In this document: piece by piece, positions 40,009 through 49,337 of the stretch | Layout: each line of letters opens with the position of its first letter | Position numbering within the stretch: position 1 is the stretch's first letter | DNA from: Parachitinimonas caeni | GTDB lineage: Bacteria; Pseudomonadota; Gammaproteobacteria; Burkholderiales; Chitinimonadaceae | Length of the DNA: 64,000 nucleotides | Reading direction: 5' to 3' | Assembly: GCF_030129945.1 (NCBI RefSeq) | Contig: NZ_JARRAF010000002.1 | Span: 62,001 to 126,000, forward strand | Program-made: the position numbers and the translations under genes | The notes under the pieces: generated by a model | Told to the model about the DNA's origin: nothing | The model's database searches: none | What the model saw: only the letters and a program-made list of their open reading frames with translations

Positions 40009-40968
40009 ATGACCAGCCGCCCAGATACGTCCGATCACGACAATTTTGTTGGTCAGGTCGTCAACAGCCTGCAGCTGGGAGTCATGGTATTCAATGCTTC
40101 GGGCCAGATCGCACTGTGGAATCGCTGGTTGGAAGAAAAATCTGGCAAGCCTGCGGAGCAGATGTTGGGACGCAATTTTGTCGAAGCCTTTCCCTATCTC
40201 GCACGCAGCCGGGTGCAGCAATCCGTGCAAGGCGTTCTAACCGGGGGCTTTCCGGTAGTGCTGTCACAGTCGCTGCATCGCGCCCCTTTTGATCTATACC
40301 AGCAAAGCCGTCCGGATGAAGAGCCGCAACGCATCCAGCAGGCAATCCGTATAGCTCCACTGCTAGGGCCGGATCAGCGTCGTTGGTGTCTGCTGCAGAT
40401 CGAAGACGTCACTCAGGCAGTTCACCGCGAGGAGGTTCTCTGGCGACAAGCCGAGCAGCTGACGCATCACTCTTATCATGATGCGCTGACCAACCTCCCC
40501 AATCGGCGCCGCCTGATGGAGTATCTGGAGCACGAATGGGGGCGGGCCCGCCGGGCCAGGCGCCCTCTGGCGGTGTTGATGGTCGATATTGACCATTTCA
40601 AGAAATACAACGATGCCCTCGGCCATCAGGCCGGTGACCGCTGTCTGGTACAGATTGCCCACACCCTGCAAAGCACCATGCGGCGGGCGTCAGACCTGAT
40701 CACCCGTTATGGCGGGGAAGAATTTGTAGCCGTACTACCAGAAACCGATAACGACGGCGCCCTGCAGGTAGCCCATGCCATGCTCAGTGCCGTTGCCACA
40801 CAACAGCTCGCGCACCCGCAATCCGCTACGGGGGAATGGGTCACCGTCAGCATAGGCATTGCCTGCAATACCGAATGGCAGGATGTGCCAGTCTGCCAGT
40901 TGATTGAGGCTGCCGACCTTGCCCTGTATCGAGCCAAGGCCGCAGGGCGGTGCCGGATCTCCTGCTAG
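40009..40968 (+). CDS. diguanylate cyclase with N-terminal PAS domain
   Basis: Makes cyclic-di-GMP. 319 residues: a PAS sensor (about 10-125) followed by a GGDEF domain with active-site GGEEF (about 233-237) and an inhibitory I-site RASD five residues before it, so product inhibition is expected. GGGAG is upstream of the ATG. It is third in the CheY-CheC-GGDEF group. The stop codon TAG (40966-40968) is part of the CTAG that opens a repeat element. Confidence 0.93.
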   Translation: MTSRPDTSDHDNFVGQVVNSLQLGVMVFNASGQIALWNRWLEEKSGKPAEQMLGRNFVEAFPYLARSRVQQSVQGVLTGGFPVVLSQSLHRAPFDLYQQSRPDEEPQRIQQAIRIAPLLGPDQRRWCLLQIEDVTQAVHREEVLWRQAEQLTHHSYHDALTNLPNRRRLMEYLEHEWGRARRARRPLAVLMVDIDHFKKYNDALGHQAGDRCLVQIAHTLQSTMRRASDLITRYGGEEFVAVLPETDNDGALQVAHAMLSAVATQQLAHPQSATGEWVTVSIGIACNTEWQDVPVCQLIEAADLALYRAKAAGRCRISC

Positions 40969-41073
40969 GCACCGTTGACGTTTTGTTTCCGGATCGCGCT
41001 TTGTCGGATATGGGCCTGATGCAAGGCGAAAAGCGCGCCACTTTGCGGCAACAACCACGCAAGGCCGGGCCGG
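40965..41073 (+). repeat. truncated dispersed element fused to the diguanylate cyclase stop codon
   Basis: It starts CTAGGCACCGTTGACG, continues as TTTTGTTTCCGGATCGCG and carries the module-1 beginning (ATGGGCCTGATGCAAGGCG). It then joins a segment also present late in the 22934-23313 copy (CTTTGCGGCAAC ... CCACGCAAGGCCGGG). The right end is missing: prfA ends at 41075. So it is an internally deleted, end-truncated copy. Confidence 0.8.
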
Positions 41074-41074
41074 C

Positions 41075-42151
41075 TTATTCGCCGAGCAGGGCCAGCTGCT
41101 CGGCTTGATATTCGTTGACCAGCGCTTGCGACAGCTCGAACAGGTCGCCGTCCATGATCGCGTCGATCTTGTACAAGGTCAGGTTGATGCGATGGTCTGT
41201 CACCCGTCCCTGCGGGAAATTGTAGGTTCGGATCCGCTCGGAACGATCGCCTGACCCCACCAAGCTCTTGCGGGTAGCCGCTTCCTTGGCGTGGCGCTCG
41301 CGCTCCTGGCCATCGCGAATGCGTGCGGCCAGCACCGCCATGGCCCGTGCCTTGTTCTTGTGCTGCGAACGATCATCCTGACATTCGACCACAATACCGG
41401 TCGGCATGTGGGTGATACGCACGGCCGAGTCGGTCTTGTTGATGTGCTGCCCGCCCGCACCCGAAGAACGGAAAGTATCAATGCGGATATCTGCGGGATT
41501 AATGTTGACCGCTTCCAGCTCGTCAGCTTCCGGCATCACGGCCACCGTGCAGGCCGAGGTATGGATACGCCCTTGCGTCTCGGTAGCAGGCACGCGTTGC
41601 ACTCGATGGCCGCCCGACTCGAATTTGAGCTTGGAGTACGCCCCAAGGCCGGCGATGCGGGCGATGATTTCCTTGTACCCTCCCAGATCAGACTCGGATA
41701 CCGACATGATCTCCACCTGCCAGCGGTTTCGCTCGGCAAAACGGGAATACATACGGAACAGGTCTGCGGCAAACAAGGCCGACTCATCCCCCCCGGTGCC
41801 CGCACGGATTTCCAGAAACAGATTGCGCTCGTCGTTTGGATCTTTAGGCAGCAGGGCTTTCTGCAGATCCACCTCCAGCGCTTCCTGTCGCAGCTTCCCA
41901 TCGCTGATCTCGGCTTCTGCCAACTCACGCATTTCAGGATCGGCCAACATCTCCTGCGCTGCCACCAGATCGGCCTCACAGCGCTGGAATGCATGGAAAA
42001 GTGCAACCACCGGCTCTAGCTCGGCATGTTCGCGACTGAGCTTGCGATACTGGTCCATATCGCGGGTCACATCTTCGCTCGCCAGCAGATGGCCGACCTC
42101 ATCCAGACGGTCAGCAAGTTGAGCTAGCTTGGCGAGAATACTGGGCTTCAT
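41075..42151 (-). CDS. prfA: peptide chain release factor 1
   Basis: Reads UAA and UAG stop codons and triggers peptide release. The 358 residues include the GGQ catalytic motif in [17 protein letters not shown] (about 232-248) and the codon-recognition PxT tripeptide region, with family length. It follows hemA by 2 nt, as in many proteobacteria, and shares its transcript. Since the window's repeat family creates TAG stops, RF1 would read those ends. Confidence 0.97.
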   Translation of the reverse strand: MKPSILAKLAQLADRLDEVGHLLASEDVTRDMDQYRKLSREHAELEPVVALFHAFQRCEADLVAAQEMLADPEMRELAEAEISDGKLRQEALEVDLQKALLPKDPNDERNLFLEIRAGTGGDESALFAADLFRMYSRFAERNRWQVEIMSVSESDLGGYKEIIARIAGLGAYSKLKFESGGHRVQRVPATETQGRIHTSACTVAVMPEADELEAVNINPADIRIDTFRSSGAGGQHINKTDSAVRITHMPTGIVVECQDDRSQHKNKARAMAVLAARIRDGQERERHAKEAATRKSLVGSGDRSERIRTYNFPQGRVTDHRINLTLYKIDAIMDGDLFELSQALVNEYQAEQLALLGE

Positions 42152-42153
42152 TT

Positions 42154-43407
42154 TTAATTCCGATCGTGCAAGTGATAAAGGCGACGCACCAGCTCGATTA
42201 GCTCGGGATGCTGGCTGGCGCCGGCTTCGTTAAGGGTTGCCAGGGGCGCATGGATGAACTTGGCGGCCATTGCCTGGGACATTGCTTCGAGCACCTCATC
42301 AACAGGCGCCCCCTTGGCCAGACGCTTGTGTGCTCGCTCCAGCTCATGTCGGCGAATACGGTCAATATGGTCTTTCAGATCCCGGATCGTGGGCACCAGC
42401 GCACGGCTATCTATCCAGTGCATGAAGTCATCTGCATGCTGGTCAACGATGGTTTCGGCAGCGGCGACGGCAGTCTGTCGCTCTTCCCGTCCCTGTCTGA
42501 CGATCTCAGCAAGATCATCCACACTATAGAGATAGACGTCAGATAGCCGCCCGACCTCAGGTTCGATATCGCGCGGCACCCCCAGATCAACCATGAATAT
42601 CGGCCGATGCTTGCGCCGCTTGATGGCGCGCTCGACCAAGCCCTTGCCAATCAACGGCAGCTGGCTGGCAGTACAGGTCACCACTATATCGAACGCAGAC
42701 AGGCTTTCAGGCAAATCCGCCAAAGAGATGGCCTCGCCACCAAACTGGGCAGCGAGCGCAGCACCACGCTCTACCGTACGGTTAGCAATCGTCAGACGAC
42801 GCGGCTTGCGGGCGGCGAAATGCGTGGCTGTCAGCTCGATCATCTCCCCGGCGCCAACAAACAGGACGGCGAGTTCGCCAATATCCGGGAAGATGCGTTC
42901 TGCCAGCTTGACCGCAGCAGCAGCCATCGAAACTGAATTGGCGCCAATCGCCGTCTGGGTGCGTACTTCCTTGGCGACCGAAAACGCACGCTGAAACAGG
43001 CCATTAAGCAAAATGCCCAAAGCGCCGGCGCTTTGCGCAGCGCGAACAGCATCCTTCATCTGGCCAAGGATCTGCGCCTCGCCCAGCACCATCGAATCCA
43101 ATCCAGCAGCCACCCGGAAGGCATGGCGTGCGGCATCGCGGCCTGGCAAACGGTAAAGAAACGGGTTCAGCTTGGACACATCGAGCTGGCGGTACTCGGC
43201 CAACCAGCGCATGGCACCTTCAGGATCGCGGGCATTGCAGTAGACCTCGGTGCGATTGCAGGTCGAGACAATCGCGGCCTCGCGTACACCCTGGCGTTCC
43301 AGCAAGTCCGCCAGCGCGCTTTCGACCTGTTCAGGCGCAAAGGCGAGTTTTTCCCGCACCTCGATAGGCGCTGTCTGGTGATTCAGACCGTAAGCGAACA
43401 ACTGCAT
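42154..43407 (-). CDS. hemA: glutamyl-tRNA reductase
   Basis: NADPH-dependent reduction of glutamyl-tRNA to glutamate-1-semialdehyde, the first committed step of C5-pathway haem synthesis. 417 residues from ATG 43407: [19 protein letters not shown], catalytic Cys50 in [21 protein letters not shown], an NADPH-binding domain ([12 protein letters not shown]) and a C-terminal dimerisation helix. An open frame extends to 43419 but the family start is at 43407. The 5' leader contains an intrinsic-terminator-like hairpin about 10 nt before this ATG. Confidence 0.97.
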   Translation of the reverse strand: MQLFAYGLNHQTAPIEVREKLAFAPEQVESALADLLERQGVREAAIVSTCNRTEVYCNARDPEGAMRWLAEYRQLDVSKLNPFLYRLPGRDAARHAFRVAAGLDSMVLGEAQILGQMKDAVRAAQSAGALGILLNGLFQRAFSVAKEVRTQTAIGANSVSMAAAAVKLAERIFPDIGELAVLFVGAGEMIELTATHFAARKPRRLTIANRTVERGAALAAQFGGEAISLADLPESLSAFDIVVTCTASQLPLIGKGLVERAIKRRKHRPIFMVDLGVPRDIEPEVGRLSDVYLYSVDDLAEIVRQGREERQTAVAAAETIVDQHADDFMHWIDSRALVPTIRDLKDHIDRIRRHELERAHKRLAKGAPVDEVLEAMSQAMAAKFIHAPLATLNEAGASQHPELIELVRRLYHLHDRN

Positions 43408-43417
43408 GGAGCCGTCC

Positions 43418-43462
43418 AAAAAAGCAAACCCGACATTTTATTACGGTAATGCCGGGTTTGCT
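43418..43462 (-). terminator. terminator-like hairpin in the hemA leader (possible attenuator)
   Basis: On the - strand AGCAAACCCG (43462-43453) and CGGGTTTGCT (43432-43423) form a 10-bp stem, with an inner ATTAC/GTAAT pairing in the loop. Six T's follow (43423-43418), then GGACGGCTCC and the hemA ATG. No promoter can fit between the hairpin and the gene, so transcripts for hemA must pass it. A second small hairpin (AAGTCG/CGACTT) lies just upstream at 43489-43466. Confidence 0.7.
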
Positions 43463-43704
43463 GAGAAGTCGCTGCAATCAGGCCGACTTTCTGTGACGCT
43501 TTCCGCAATAGCGTGGCATAAACCACCAGCGATGAAGCCGAAGCGTTACGAATAAAATCAAGGTGGAAAGGGGCTGACACATTGCCACGCCAACCGATAG
43601 CTGTGAGGTAAGGTGTCAGAAGGGGGCGGGCTCAGCAAGGCCAAACTTCTGGCTTGCTGGCGCCTTATGCAACCGGATCACACGTCGTCGGGTTTCAGGC
43701 TTGC

Positions 43705-43930
43705 GAGGCGCTGTTGACGTTTTGTCTCCGGTCGCGCCGGGCCTGGTCTTGGGGCAGGGAGATACCAGCAAAGAGTAGGCCGTGAGTGGTTAGGGGCGAA
43801 TGCCCCAACCACCGCATGCGGCAGGGTGAAAGCGGTTTAGCGGGCTAAACAAGCGAACCCTCACAATACCATGCCCCAAAAATCGACTCGCTCCCCCGCT
43901 GACGGAATACGATCTTGTCAATGAATCCTC
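43705..43930. repeat. dispersed element, module-2 type with decayed right end (226 bp)
   Basis: It begins GAGGCGCTGTTGACG and TTTTGTCTCCGGTCGCG. It contains the GGTCTTGGGGCAGGG ... ATGCCCCAAAAATCG pairing with inner GTTTAGCGGGCTAAAC, and ends GATCTTGTCAATGAATCCTC, a mutated right end. The middle has an extra stretch near 43760-43820 with its own GGTTAGGGGCG/TGCCCCAACC pairing. It lies between the response regulator gene and hemA; the rest of that gap (43463-43704) shows no gene. Confidence 0.8.
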
Positions 43931-43938
43931 AATCGCGA

Positions 43939-44556
43939 TTAGCGCTTGAAGTCGGGATGATCCCGCACCAGGGAGGCCAGTTCGACAGCCGACTTGACTC
44001 CCATCTTTTCCAGCACGCGGGCGCGGTGAACCTCTACGGTCTTCATGCTGATACTGAGTTCATCGGCAATCTGCTTGTTGAGCCGGCCCAGCAGGAATAA
44101 CTCCATGACCTCCCGCTCGCGAGGTGTGAGGTCGCCCAGCTTTTTCTCCAGCTCACTACGTGCCAGATATTCCGCCCGGCGCATTTCATCCAAACCCAAG
44201 CAGCGTTCAACCTGATCAACCAGCGCATTGTCATCAAATGGCTTTTCGATGAAGTCGATGGCGCCCAATTTGAGTGATGACACGGCAAGTGGTACATCGC
44301 CGTGGCCGGTCAGGAAGATCGTAGGAGGGCAATAGCCTCGTTTTTGCAGGATCTGAAACAGCTCGATGCCACTCATCCCCTCCATACGCAAGTCCAGCAA
44401 CAAGGCACTAAAGTCGTCCTGTTTATAGTGTTCAAGAAAGCGCTCAGCGCTTTCGCAAGTTTCAACGCGGTGACCGCGCGACAAAAACAACCACTTGAGG
44501 GCATCCCGGATAGCTTCGTCGTCATCAACGACACAGATGCGGTGTTCAGGCGGCAT
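43939..44556 (-). CDS. two-component response regulator, FixJ/LuxR type
   Basis: 205 residues: a receiver domain with Asp11-Asp12-Asp13, phospho-acceptor Asp55 in LLLDLRMEG and Lys in FIEKPF, then a LuxR-type helix-turn-helix (LTPREREVMELFLLG, ISMKTVEVHRARVLEKMGV). It is therefore a DNA-binding transcription regulator. The start at 44556 lies 11 nt inside the end of the kinase gene, so both are coupled. The regulated genes are not evident; none of the neighbours looks like a dedicated target. Confidence 0.93.
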   Translation of the reverse strand: MPPEHRICVVDDDEAIRDALKWLFLSRGHRVETCESAERFLEHYKQDDFSALLLDLRMEGMSGIELFQILQKRGYCPPTIFLTGHGDVPLAVSSLKLGAIDFIEKPFDDNALVDQVERCLGLDEMRRAEYLARSELEKKLGDLTPREREVMELFLLGRLNKQIADELSISMKTVEVHRARVLEKMGVKSAVELASLVRDHPDFKR

Positions 44557-46834
44557 GAGCCATCTCCTTATTGAGTGGCAAGCTGACCCGGAAGCGCGAC
44601 CCGCCTCCGGGGTTGGGTTCAACCCACAGCCTGCCATGGTGATATTCGACGATGGAACGGCAGATGTTCAGACCCATCCCCATCCCTTCCTGTTTAGTGG
44701 TGTAAAACGGCAAGAACAAGCGTTCCAGCTGATCTGGCTCGATTCCGCAGCCTCGGTCGGCCACGGTGATGATGAGCTGACCGTTTTCACGCCCGGTTTC
44801 TATCGTCACTTCACGCGAGCCTGGCGGGGTATCCGCCATGGCTTCGATTGCGTTCTTGGTCAGGTTGAGAATCACCTGTTCCAGCATGACCCGGTCGGCA
44901 TGCAGAATCGGCAGCATGGGGGTGCGACGGTCTATCAGCTTGACGCCATGCTTGCGAAACTCCGCCTGCAGTAGTGGCAGAACCGTATCGACCAGTTCAT
45001 CCAGACTGCAGGTCGTACGTCTTGGTTCACGTCTTTGCACAAATTCGCGAATGCCCCGCACGATTTCGCCGGCTCGACGTGCCTGTTTGCCGATTTTCTC
45101 CAACGCTTCCGCCAACGCATCCACCGGCAGGTTGCCGCCTTTGAGCAGATTGGTACACCCCGTGCTGTAACTGGAAATCGCAGCCAGCGGCTGATTCAGC
45201 TCGTGTGCCAGGCTGGAGGCCATCTCACCCATCGAAATCAGCCTGGCAGACTGCTGCAGCTTTTCAGCCTGCTGTCGTTCCCGCTCGGCGGCCAGCTTGC
45301 GTTCGGTAATATCACTGGCGAAATCAAGCCAGACGCGGTGGCCATCCACCCAAGTACTCTGGCGTCGTCGCACCTGATACCAGCGCCGACTGATCGGGTC
45401 GAACACCTCCCCCCCGCCTGCATCGCTCATACGATGAAATGGCAAGGCGCAGAGCGGCCCATCGGGGCTGCCAAGCTGGAACGCCTCGGCATAGGGTTGG
45501 TTGGATAGCAGTAATTCCCCGGTCTGGCAGTTGGTCACCGCCACTTCTGCATCCAACCCGTTCAAGACCGCCAGAAAACGTTCATGGGCCGCTTTCAGGG
45601 CCTCACGTTCGATCTTCAATTCAGTAATGTCATTGAGTGAAGCCATCCAGCCGGTGTGATTGCCGTAATCGTCAATCAATGGTGCCGAATAAAGGCGTAC
45701 GTCAAAGCGCACCCCATTGCGACGCCGATAGGGCAAGGCATAGCCGCTGTAGGGGTTTTCACCCGCCAGAATCGCGTCATGTACCGCCTGGCATTGCGCA
45801 ACGGCATCTGCGGGCCAGAATGGCATGGGCGCGGTACGGTTCAGCAAATCTCGCTCGGGCCACCCCACCATTTCGCAAAAAGCCCGATTCACATAGATGA
45901 TGCGACCATCCAGATCAATCGCGCACATCCCGGACACCATGGAATTCTCCATGGCACGCCGCATACTGGTTTCCCGCTGCAGTGCCTGCTCAGCCTCCAG
46001 CCGGACTCGCATATGCCGACGCAAAGCCCACACCGACCAGACCATCAGCATGCTCACCCCGGCCAGCACCAGATAGAGCAGGTTCTGCAGAACGGACGAA
46101 CTGGTGCGATAGCTGGTTGCCCGCAAACGCAATCCATAACCCGGGGGATCAAACGCAATATCGTGCGACAACGCTCCCTCGGGCGTGCGCTGCTCAAACG
46201 TCTCGGCAACGGTCCGCCCCTCGATGTCGATCACGCCGATCTGATAGCGCTCGGCAATCCACCAGGGCACCTGGCGTCGCAACAGATTTTTCAAGGAAAT
46301 GATGGCGACAAATGCCCCCAGCGATTCCTTGCGCGAGAGCGAGGGCTGCGCAACGGCAATACAAGGCCCAACCCCCGGCAGGTCGAAAACCGGCGTGGTA
46401 CCGGCCATGCCAATCCGGGCCGAGCGCTGTATGGGTTCAATCGCCGCCGGCATATTACGGATCGGGTCGAGACTTCCTGCGGGGTAGCTCCAGCGCGAAT
46501 CGCCGTATTCATCGGATAAGGCAACGGCAACCACCTCGGGTGCGTCATCCACCTTGGAGGTGGCCGCCGCGTAGAATCCGACTTCCGATAGATTGGACTT
46601 GGCAAAATCCCGCCCGAGATCCGCCAAAAAATTCTGATGAATCTGCACCCGATGCCGGAGCGCCTGTTCCTGCCACAGCAGATCTTCCAGCAAACGCTCG
46701 CGCCCTGACTCGGATTCGTTGCGCTGCATGTAAACCAGCAACGCCCCCACCGACAACAGGAACAACAGCATCGACAAATTGGGCAATGCCCAAAGTGCGC
46801 GGGTCTTCCAGGAGATTTTTCGATTGGGCGGCAT
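44546..46834 (-). CDS. membrane sensor histidine kinase with two PAS domains
   Basis: 762 residues: a membrane segment at about 13-32, a periplasmic sensor region of about 210 residues, a second segment at about 250-270, two PAS domains (about 290-400 and 415-520), then HisKA with phospho-acceptor His544 in SLAHELNQPLAAISSY and an HATPase domain (NLTKNAIEAM, DRGCGIEPDQL, GMGMGLNICRSIVE). The organisation resembles FixL/TodS-like kinases that act with FixJ-type regulators, here the next gene. The periplasmic part binds an unknown signal. Confidence 0.92.
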   Translation of the reverse strand: MPPNRKISWKTRALWALPNLSMLLFLLSVGALLVYMQRNESESGRERLLEDLLWQEQALRHRVQIHQNFLADLGRDFAKSNLSEVGFYAAATSKVDDAPEVVAVALSDEYGDSRWSYPAGSLDPIRNMPAAIEPIQRSARIGMAGTTPVFDLPGVGPCIAVAQPSLSRKESLGAFVAIISLKNLLRRQVPWWIAERYQIGVIDIEGRTVAETFEQRTPEGALSHDIAFDPPGYGLRLRATSYRTSSSVLQNLLYLVLAGVSMLMVWSVWALRRHMRVRLEAEQALQRETSMRRAMENSMVSGMCAIDLDGRIIYVNRAFCEMVGWPERDLLNRTAPMPFWPADAVAQCQAVHDAILAGENPYSGYALPYRRRNGVRFDVRLYSAPLIDDYGNHTGWMASLNDITELKIEREALKAAHERFLAVLNGLDAEVAVTNCQTGELLLSNQPYAEAFQLGSPDGPLCALPFHRMSDAGGGEVFDPISRRWYQVRRRQSTWVDGHRVWLDFASDITERKLAAERERQQAEKLQQSARLISMGEMASSLAHELNQPLAAISSYSTGCTNLLKGGNLPVDALAEALEKIGKQARRAGEIVRGIREFVQRREPRRTTCSLDELVDTVLPLLQAEFRKHGVKLIDRRTPMLPILHADRVMLEQVILNLTKNAIEAMADTPPGSREVTIETGRENGQLIITVADRGCGIEPDQLERLFLPFYTTKQEGMGMGLNICRSIVEYHHGRLWVEPNPGGGSRFRVSLPLNKEMAHAA

Positions 46835-46917
46835 GGTGTGACACGCAGGCAGGGTGCAATCACTTCATGGTGACTGCAAAGGAGGGGCTTTTCAATTGAT
46901 CTGAACGCGGGATTTCC

Positions 46918-46968
46918 CTAGGCTCTGTTGACGTTTTGTTGCCAGATCGTGTTACGTCGGGCCTGGGG
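46918..46968 (+). repeat. solo left end of the dispersed element
   Basis: It reads CTAGGCTCTGTTGACG and goes on as TTTTGTTGCCAGATCGTG. No matching right end is found before the isomerase gene stop at 47006, so this is a truncated copy located upstream of the kinase gene and downstream of the isomerase gene. Confidence 0.7.
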
Positions 46969-47005
46969 ACGCAAAGGGGCGATACAGCCCCCGCGCCCCC
47001 ACAGA

Positions 47006-47827
47006 TCAATCCTTGAAGTGTGGGGTGGTCTTGGTGAGCGTGGCCATGGCAGCCGCTTCCAGATCTTTCGACACCAGCATGCCGGAGTTCCAGGCTGCCA
47101 CATAGCGCAGGCTGTCGGCCACGGAATGATCTCGGGAATAATTGATGATCTCTTTGCTGCCGCGAATCGCCAGCGGTGACTTGGCCACGATGGTCGCCGC
47201 GATTTCCAGCACATCCATAATCATCGAGTCGCGGTTGGCGTAGACATTATTGGCCAGCCCGATCCGCTCAGCCTCCTCGCCCATCATGCGACGGCCGGTG
47301 TAAGCCAGTTCACGCAACCGCCCATCGCCGATCAGCTTGGGCAAGCGTTGCAGGCTACCGACATCGGCCACCATGCCCATATCGATCTCTTTGATCTGGA
47401 AGAAAGCATCCTCAGTGCAATAGCGCATATCGGCTGCCGCCACCAGATCCAGGCCACCGCCAACACAGGCGCCATGTATCGCCGCCAGAACTGGTTTGCG
47501 ACATCGCTCCAAAGCGGTCAGGCAATCCTGCAGATCCAGAATCAGGGCATGCAGTTTTTCATTCTGCCGGCCCAGGCACTCATCCTTTACGGCGGCCTGC
47601 ACACTCATCAATAAAGACAGATCAATGCCGGCACAGAAATTGTCACCATTGCCCGACAGCACCACGACTCGCACGCCCGGGGTTCGATCCGCCCAGACGA
47701 AGGCCTGACGCAACTCCTGCCACATCGCGTCGTTCATCGCATTGGCTTTTTCGGGGCGATTGAGGTTGATGCTGGCCGTGTGATTTTCGAGCTTGAGCTC
47801 AAGAGTACTGAAAGTGGGTATCGGCAT
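47006..47827 (-). CDS. delta3,5-delta2,4-dienoyl-CoA isomerase / enoyl-CoA hydratase family
   Basis: Crotonase-fold enzyme acting in oxidation of unsaturated fatty acids with odd-numbered double bonds. The start at 47827 gives 273 residues. GNGDNFCAGIDLS (oxyanion loop, about 60-72), GACVGGGLDLVAAADMRYC and FFQIKEIDMGMVADVGSLQRLP match dienoyl-CoA isomerases: acidic residues Asp and Glu occur in the last block as in the characterised eukaryotic enzyme. It complements the beta-oxidation operon at 17-23 kb. A simple hydratase is the alternative. Confidence 0.87.
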   Translation of the reverse strand: MPIPTFSTLELKLENHTASINLNRPEKANAMNDAMWQELRQAFVWADRTPGVRVVVLSGNGDNFCAGIDLSLLMSVQAAVKDECLGRQNEKLHALILDLQDCLTALERCRKPVLAAIHGACVGGGLDLVAAADMRYCTEDAFFQIKEIDMGMVADVGSLQRLPKLIGDGRLRELAYTGRRMMGEEAERIGLANNVYANRDSMIMDVLEIAATIVAKSPLAIRGSKEIINYSRDHSVADSLRYVAAWNSGMLVSKDLEAAAMATLTKTTPHFKD

Positions 47828-47892
47828 GGCGTTTGGCAATTCCAGAGAGGGATAGGAAAGGGTTCTATTCAAGTTGATTCGATTATAGGCAG

Positions 47893-47930
47893 CCAGACTT
47901 TGTTGACATTTCATTTTCAGATCGAGAATG
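47893..47930 (+). repeat. degenerate left end of the dispersed element
   Basis: CCAGACTTTGTTGACA followed by TTTCATTTTCAGATCGAG resembles the left terminus with several changes. It lies 65 nt upstream of the isomerase start. Assignment is weaker than for the other copies. Confidence 0.45.
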
Positions 47931-47957
47931 AACCGGCAACAGCACCCAGCAAGATGC

Positions 47958-48452
47958 TCAATTTTTCTTGGGAATCCAGGCCCACAGCATTTCGCAGGTA
48001 ATGGGTGACTCGCCCGACTCGTCGGTCACCGTTACCGGCACCAGCACCTCCCCCTTGGGCTCGGTGCGAATCTGTTGCCGCTGCGCTTCAGTCAGACGGG
48101 CTACGGCACGCATACTGCCTTGCGAACGCTTCAGATAATTGACCTTCAGGCTTTTGATCAGCGGCAGCTTGTCATCCGGCAGGTTCATACCGACACAGAA
48201 ACCCGTCGCCGTTTCGGCCAGCAGTGCCATAGCTGCCGCATGTACGCCTTTAATGTGGTTCTGGACTTTGGAGGCATTCGCGATGCTGACCACCACCTCT
48301 TCCGACGTCACCACATCAAAGCTGACGCCGGCGGTCCCGGCAAATTTAATGACTTTGCCAAAAGCCCAGGACATCAGACGCTGGCGCATAAAACCAGGAA
48401 AGCGGTCGAATTTGGCGATTTGCCGGGTCATGCGATTTTCAAACGGGGTCAT
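47958..48452 (-). CDS. DUF4442 hotdog-fold protein (putative thioesterase)
   Basis: The 164 residues have a hotdog-like layout. KVQNHIKGVHAAAMALLAETATGF (central helix with Asn-His and His-Ala-Ala) and GMNLPDDKLPLIKSLKVNYLKRS are typical of DUF4442/PaaI-like proteins. The activity is probably acyl-thioester hydrolysis. Same strand as the dienoyl-CoA isomerase and TetR gene, which fits a fatty-acid related cluster, but repeat copies separate them. Confidence 0.8.
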   Translation of the reverse strand: MTPFENRMTRQIAKFDRFPGFMRQRLMSWAFGKVIKFAGTAGVSFDVVTSEEVVVSIANASKVQNHIKGVHAAAMALLAETATGFCVGMNLPDDKLPLIKSLKVNYLKRSQGSMRAVARLTEAQRQQIRTEPKGEVLVPVTVTDESGESPITCEMLWAWIPKKN

Positions 48453-48470
48453 GATTTTCCTTCTCGGGAC

Positions 48471-48515
48471 ATAGGCTCTATTGACGTTTCATGTCCGGTC
48501 TCACCAAGCCGGTAT
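48471..48515 (+). repeat. solo left end of the dispersed element
   Basis: ATAGGCTCTATTGACG followed by TTTCATGTCCGGTCTCACC matches the left terminus. No right end follows before the TetR gene stop at 48552. Confidence 0.6.
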
Positions 48516-48551
48516 TGGCACAGAGGCCGACGGGGAACGGCCTGCAGGTTG

Positions 48552-49127
48552 TCAGCGCGCGCCCAGATCAAGGCGGATTTGCTTGATGACCGCTTCCAGC
48601 GCAGCTGGCTGTACGCGTGCCAATTGCAAAGCGCCCTGCAGCGCTGCGAATATCTGCAGGGTTTTATCCGCTACGCTGCCCGGAAAGCGGAAATAGCCCC
48701 GTTCAACACCGTCGCGCAGGATATCGCCGCCCCAATTGATCAACCCCAGTGCAAAAGCCTGTGCTTCCGCCTGCATGGGCTCGGGCAGGGCATGGAATTC
48801 CGCAGACAACATGCCGGTAGGGCAAATTTTCTGGTCATCGTCGTAGTAACGACCCAGCAGGTCGAAATACCACTCCAGGCGCATCCATGGATCAGCCGTC
48901 AGCTGGCCCTCACGCTCGGTCCAACGGGCAAAACGGCGACGAAAACGCTGGATCACCGCCACGCCCAGATCCGTCTTGCTGGGAAAGTGGTAGTGAATAG
49001 CGGCATTTTTTACCCCCAGCTGGCTGGAAATATGCTGGTAGCTGAAAGCATTGAAACCACGCGACAGCATCAGGGTTTCGGCGCAATCCAGAATCTGCTT
49101 GCGGGTATCGGTACGCGAATTAGACAT
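48552..49127 (-). CDS. TetR/AcrR family transcriptional regulator
   Basis: 191 residues from ATG 49127. The N-terminal helix-turn-helix is clear (RKQILDCAETLMLSRGFNAFSYQHISSQLGVKNAAIHYHFPSKTDL region, about 9-53), followed by a variable ligand domain with a TetR_C-like MRLEWYFDLLGRYY stretch. A palindrome lies in its own promoter region, suggesting autorepression. It may control the fatty-acid genes downstream or the divergent prolyl oligopeptidase. The ligand is unknown. Confidence 0.92.
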   Translation of the reverse strand: MSNSRTDTRKQILDCAETLMLSRGFNAFSYQHISSQLGVKNAAIHYHFPSKTDLGVAVIQRFRRRFARWTEREGQLTADPWMRLEWYFDLLGRYYDDDQKICPTGMLSAEFHALPEPMQAEAQAFALGLINWGGDILRDGVERGYFRFPGSVADKTLQIFAALQGALQLARVQPAALEAVIKQIRLDLGAR

Positions 49128-49136
49128 AGGCAAAAT

Positions 49137-49152
49137 TTACTTATTAGTAAGT
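49137..49152. promoter_or_regulatory. candidate TetR operator
   Basis: TTACTTATTAGTAAGT contains TTACT-N4-AGTAA (49137-49150), 10 nt upstream of the TetR gene start and in the region between the divergent TetR and prolyl oligopeptidase genes. TetR-family sites of about this size and symmetry are common. Confidence 0.55.
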
Positions 49153-49337
49153 TGATCTGTCAAACCCAAGACGCTAGCCGTGCGCTCTGCGCACCCTTGG
49201 CCTGACTTGCCGGGGTATTCGCTGAAATCAAGCCATTGATGCCTGATCCGCCATCCGAACGACACCACCGCAAAACGCATTTCAACCTCGCTCCACCCCC
49301 GCTAAACTGGCCGACTTTCCCCCGGAGACAACGAAAA

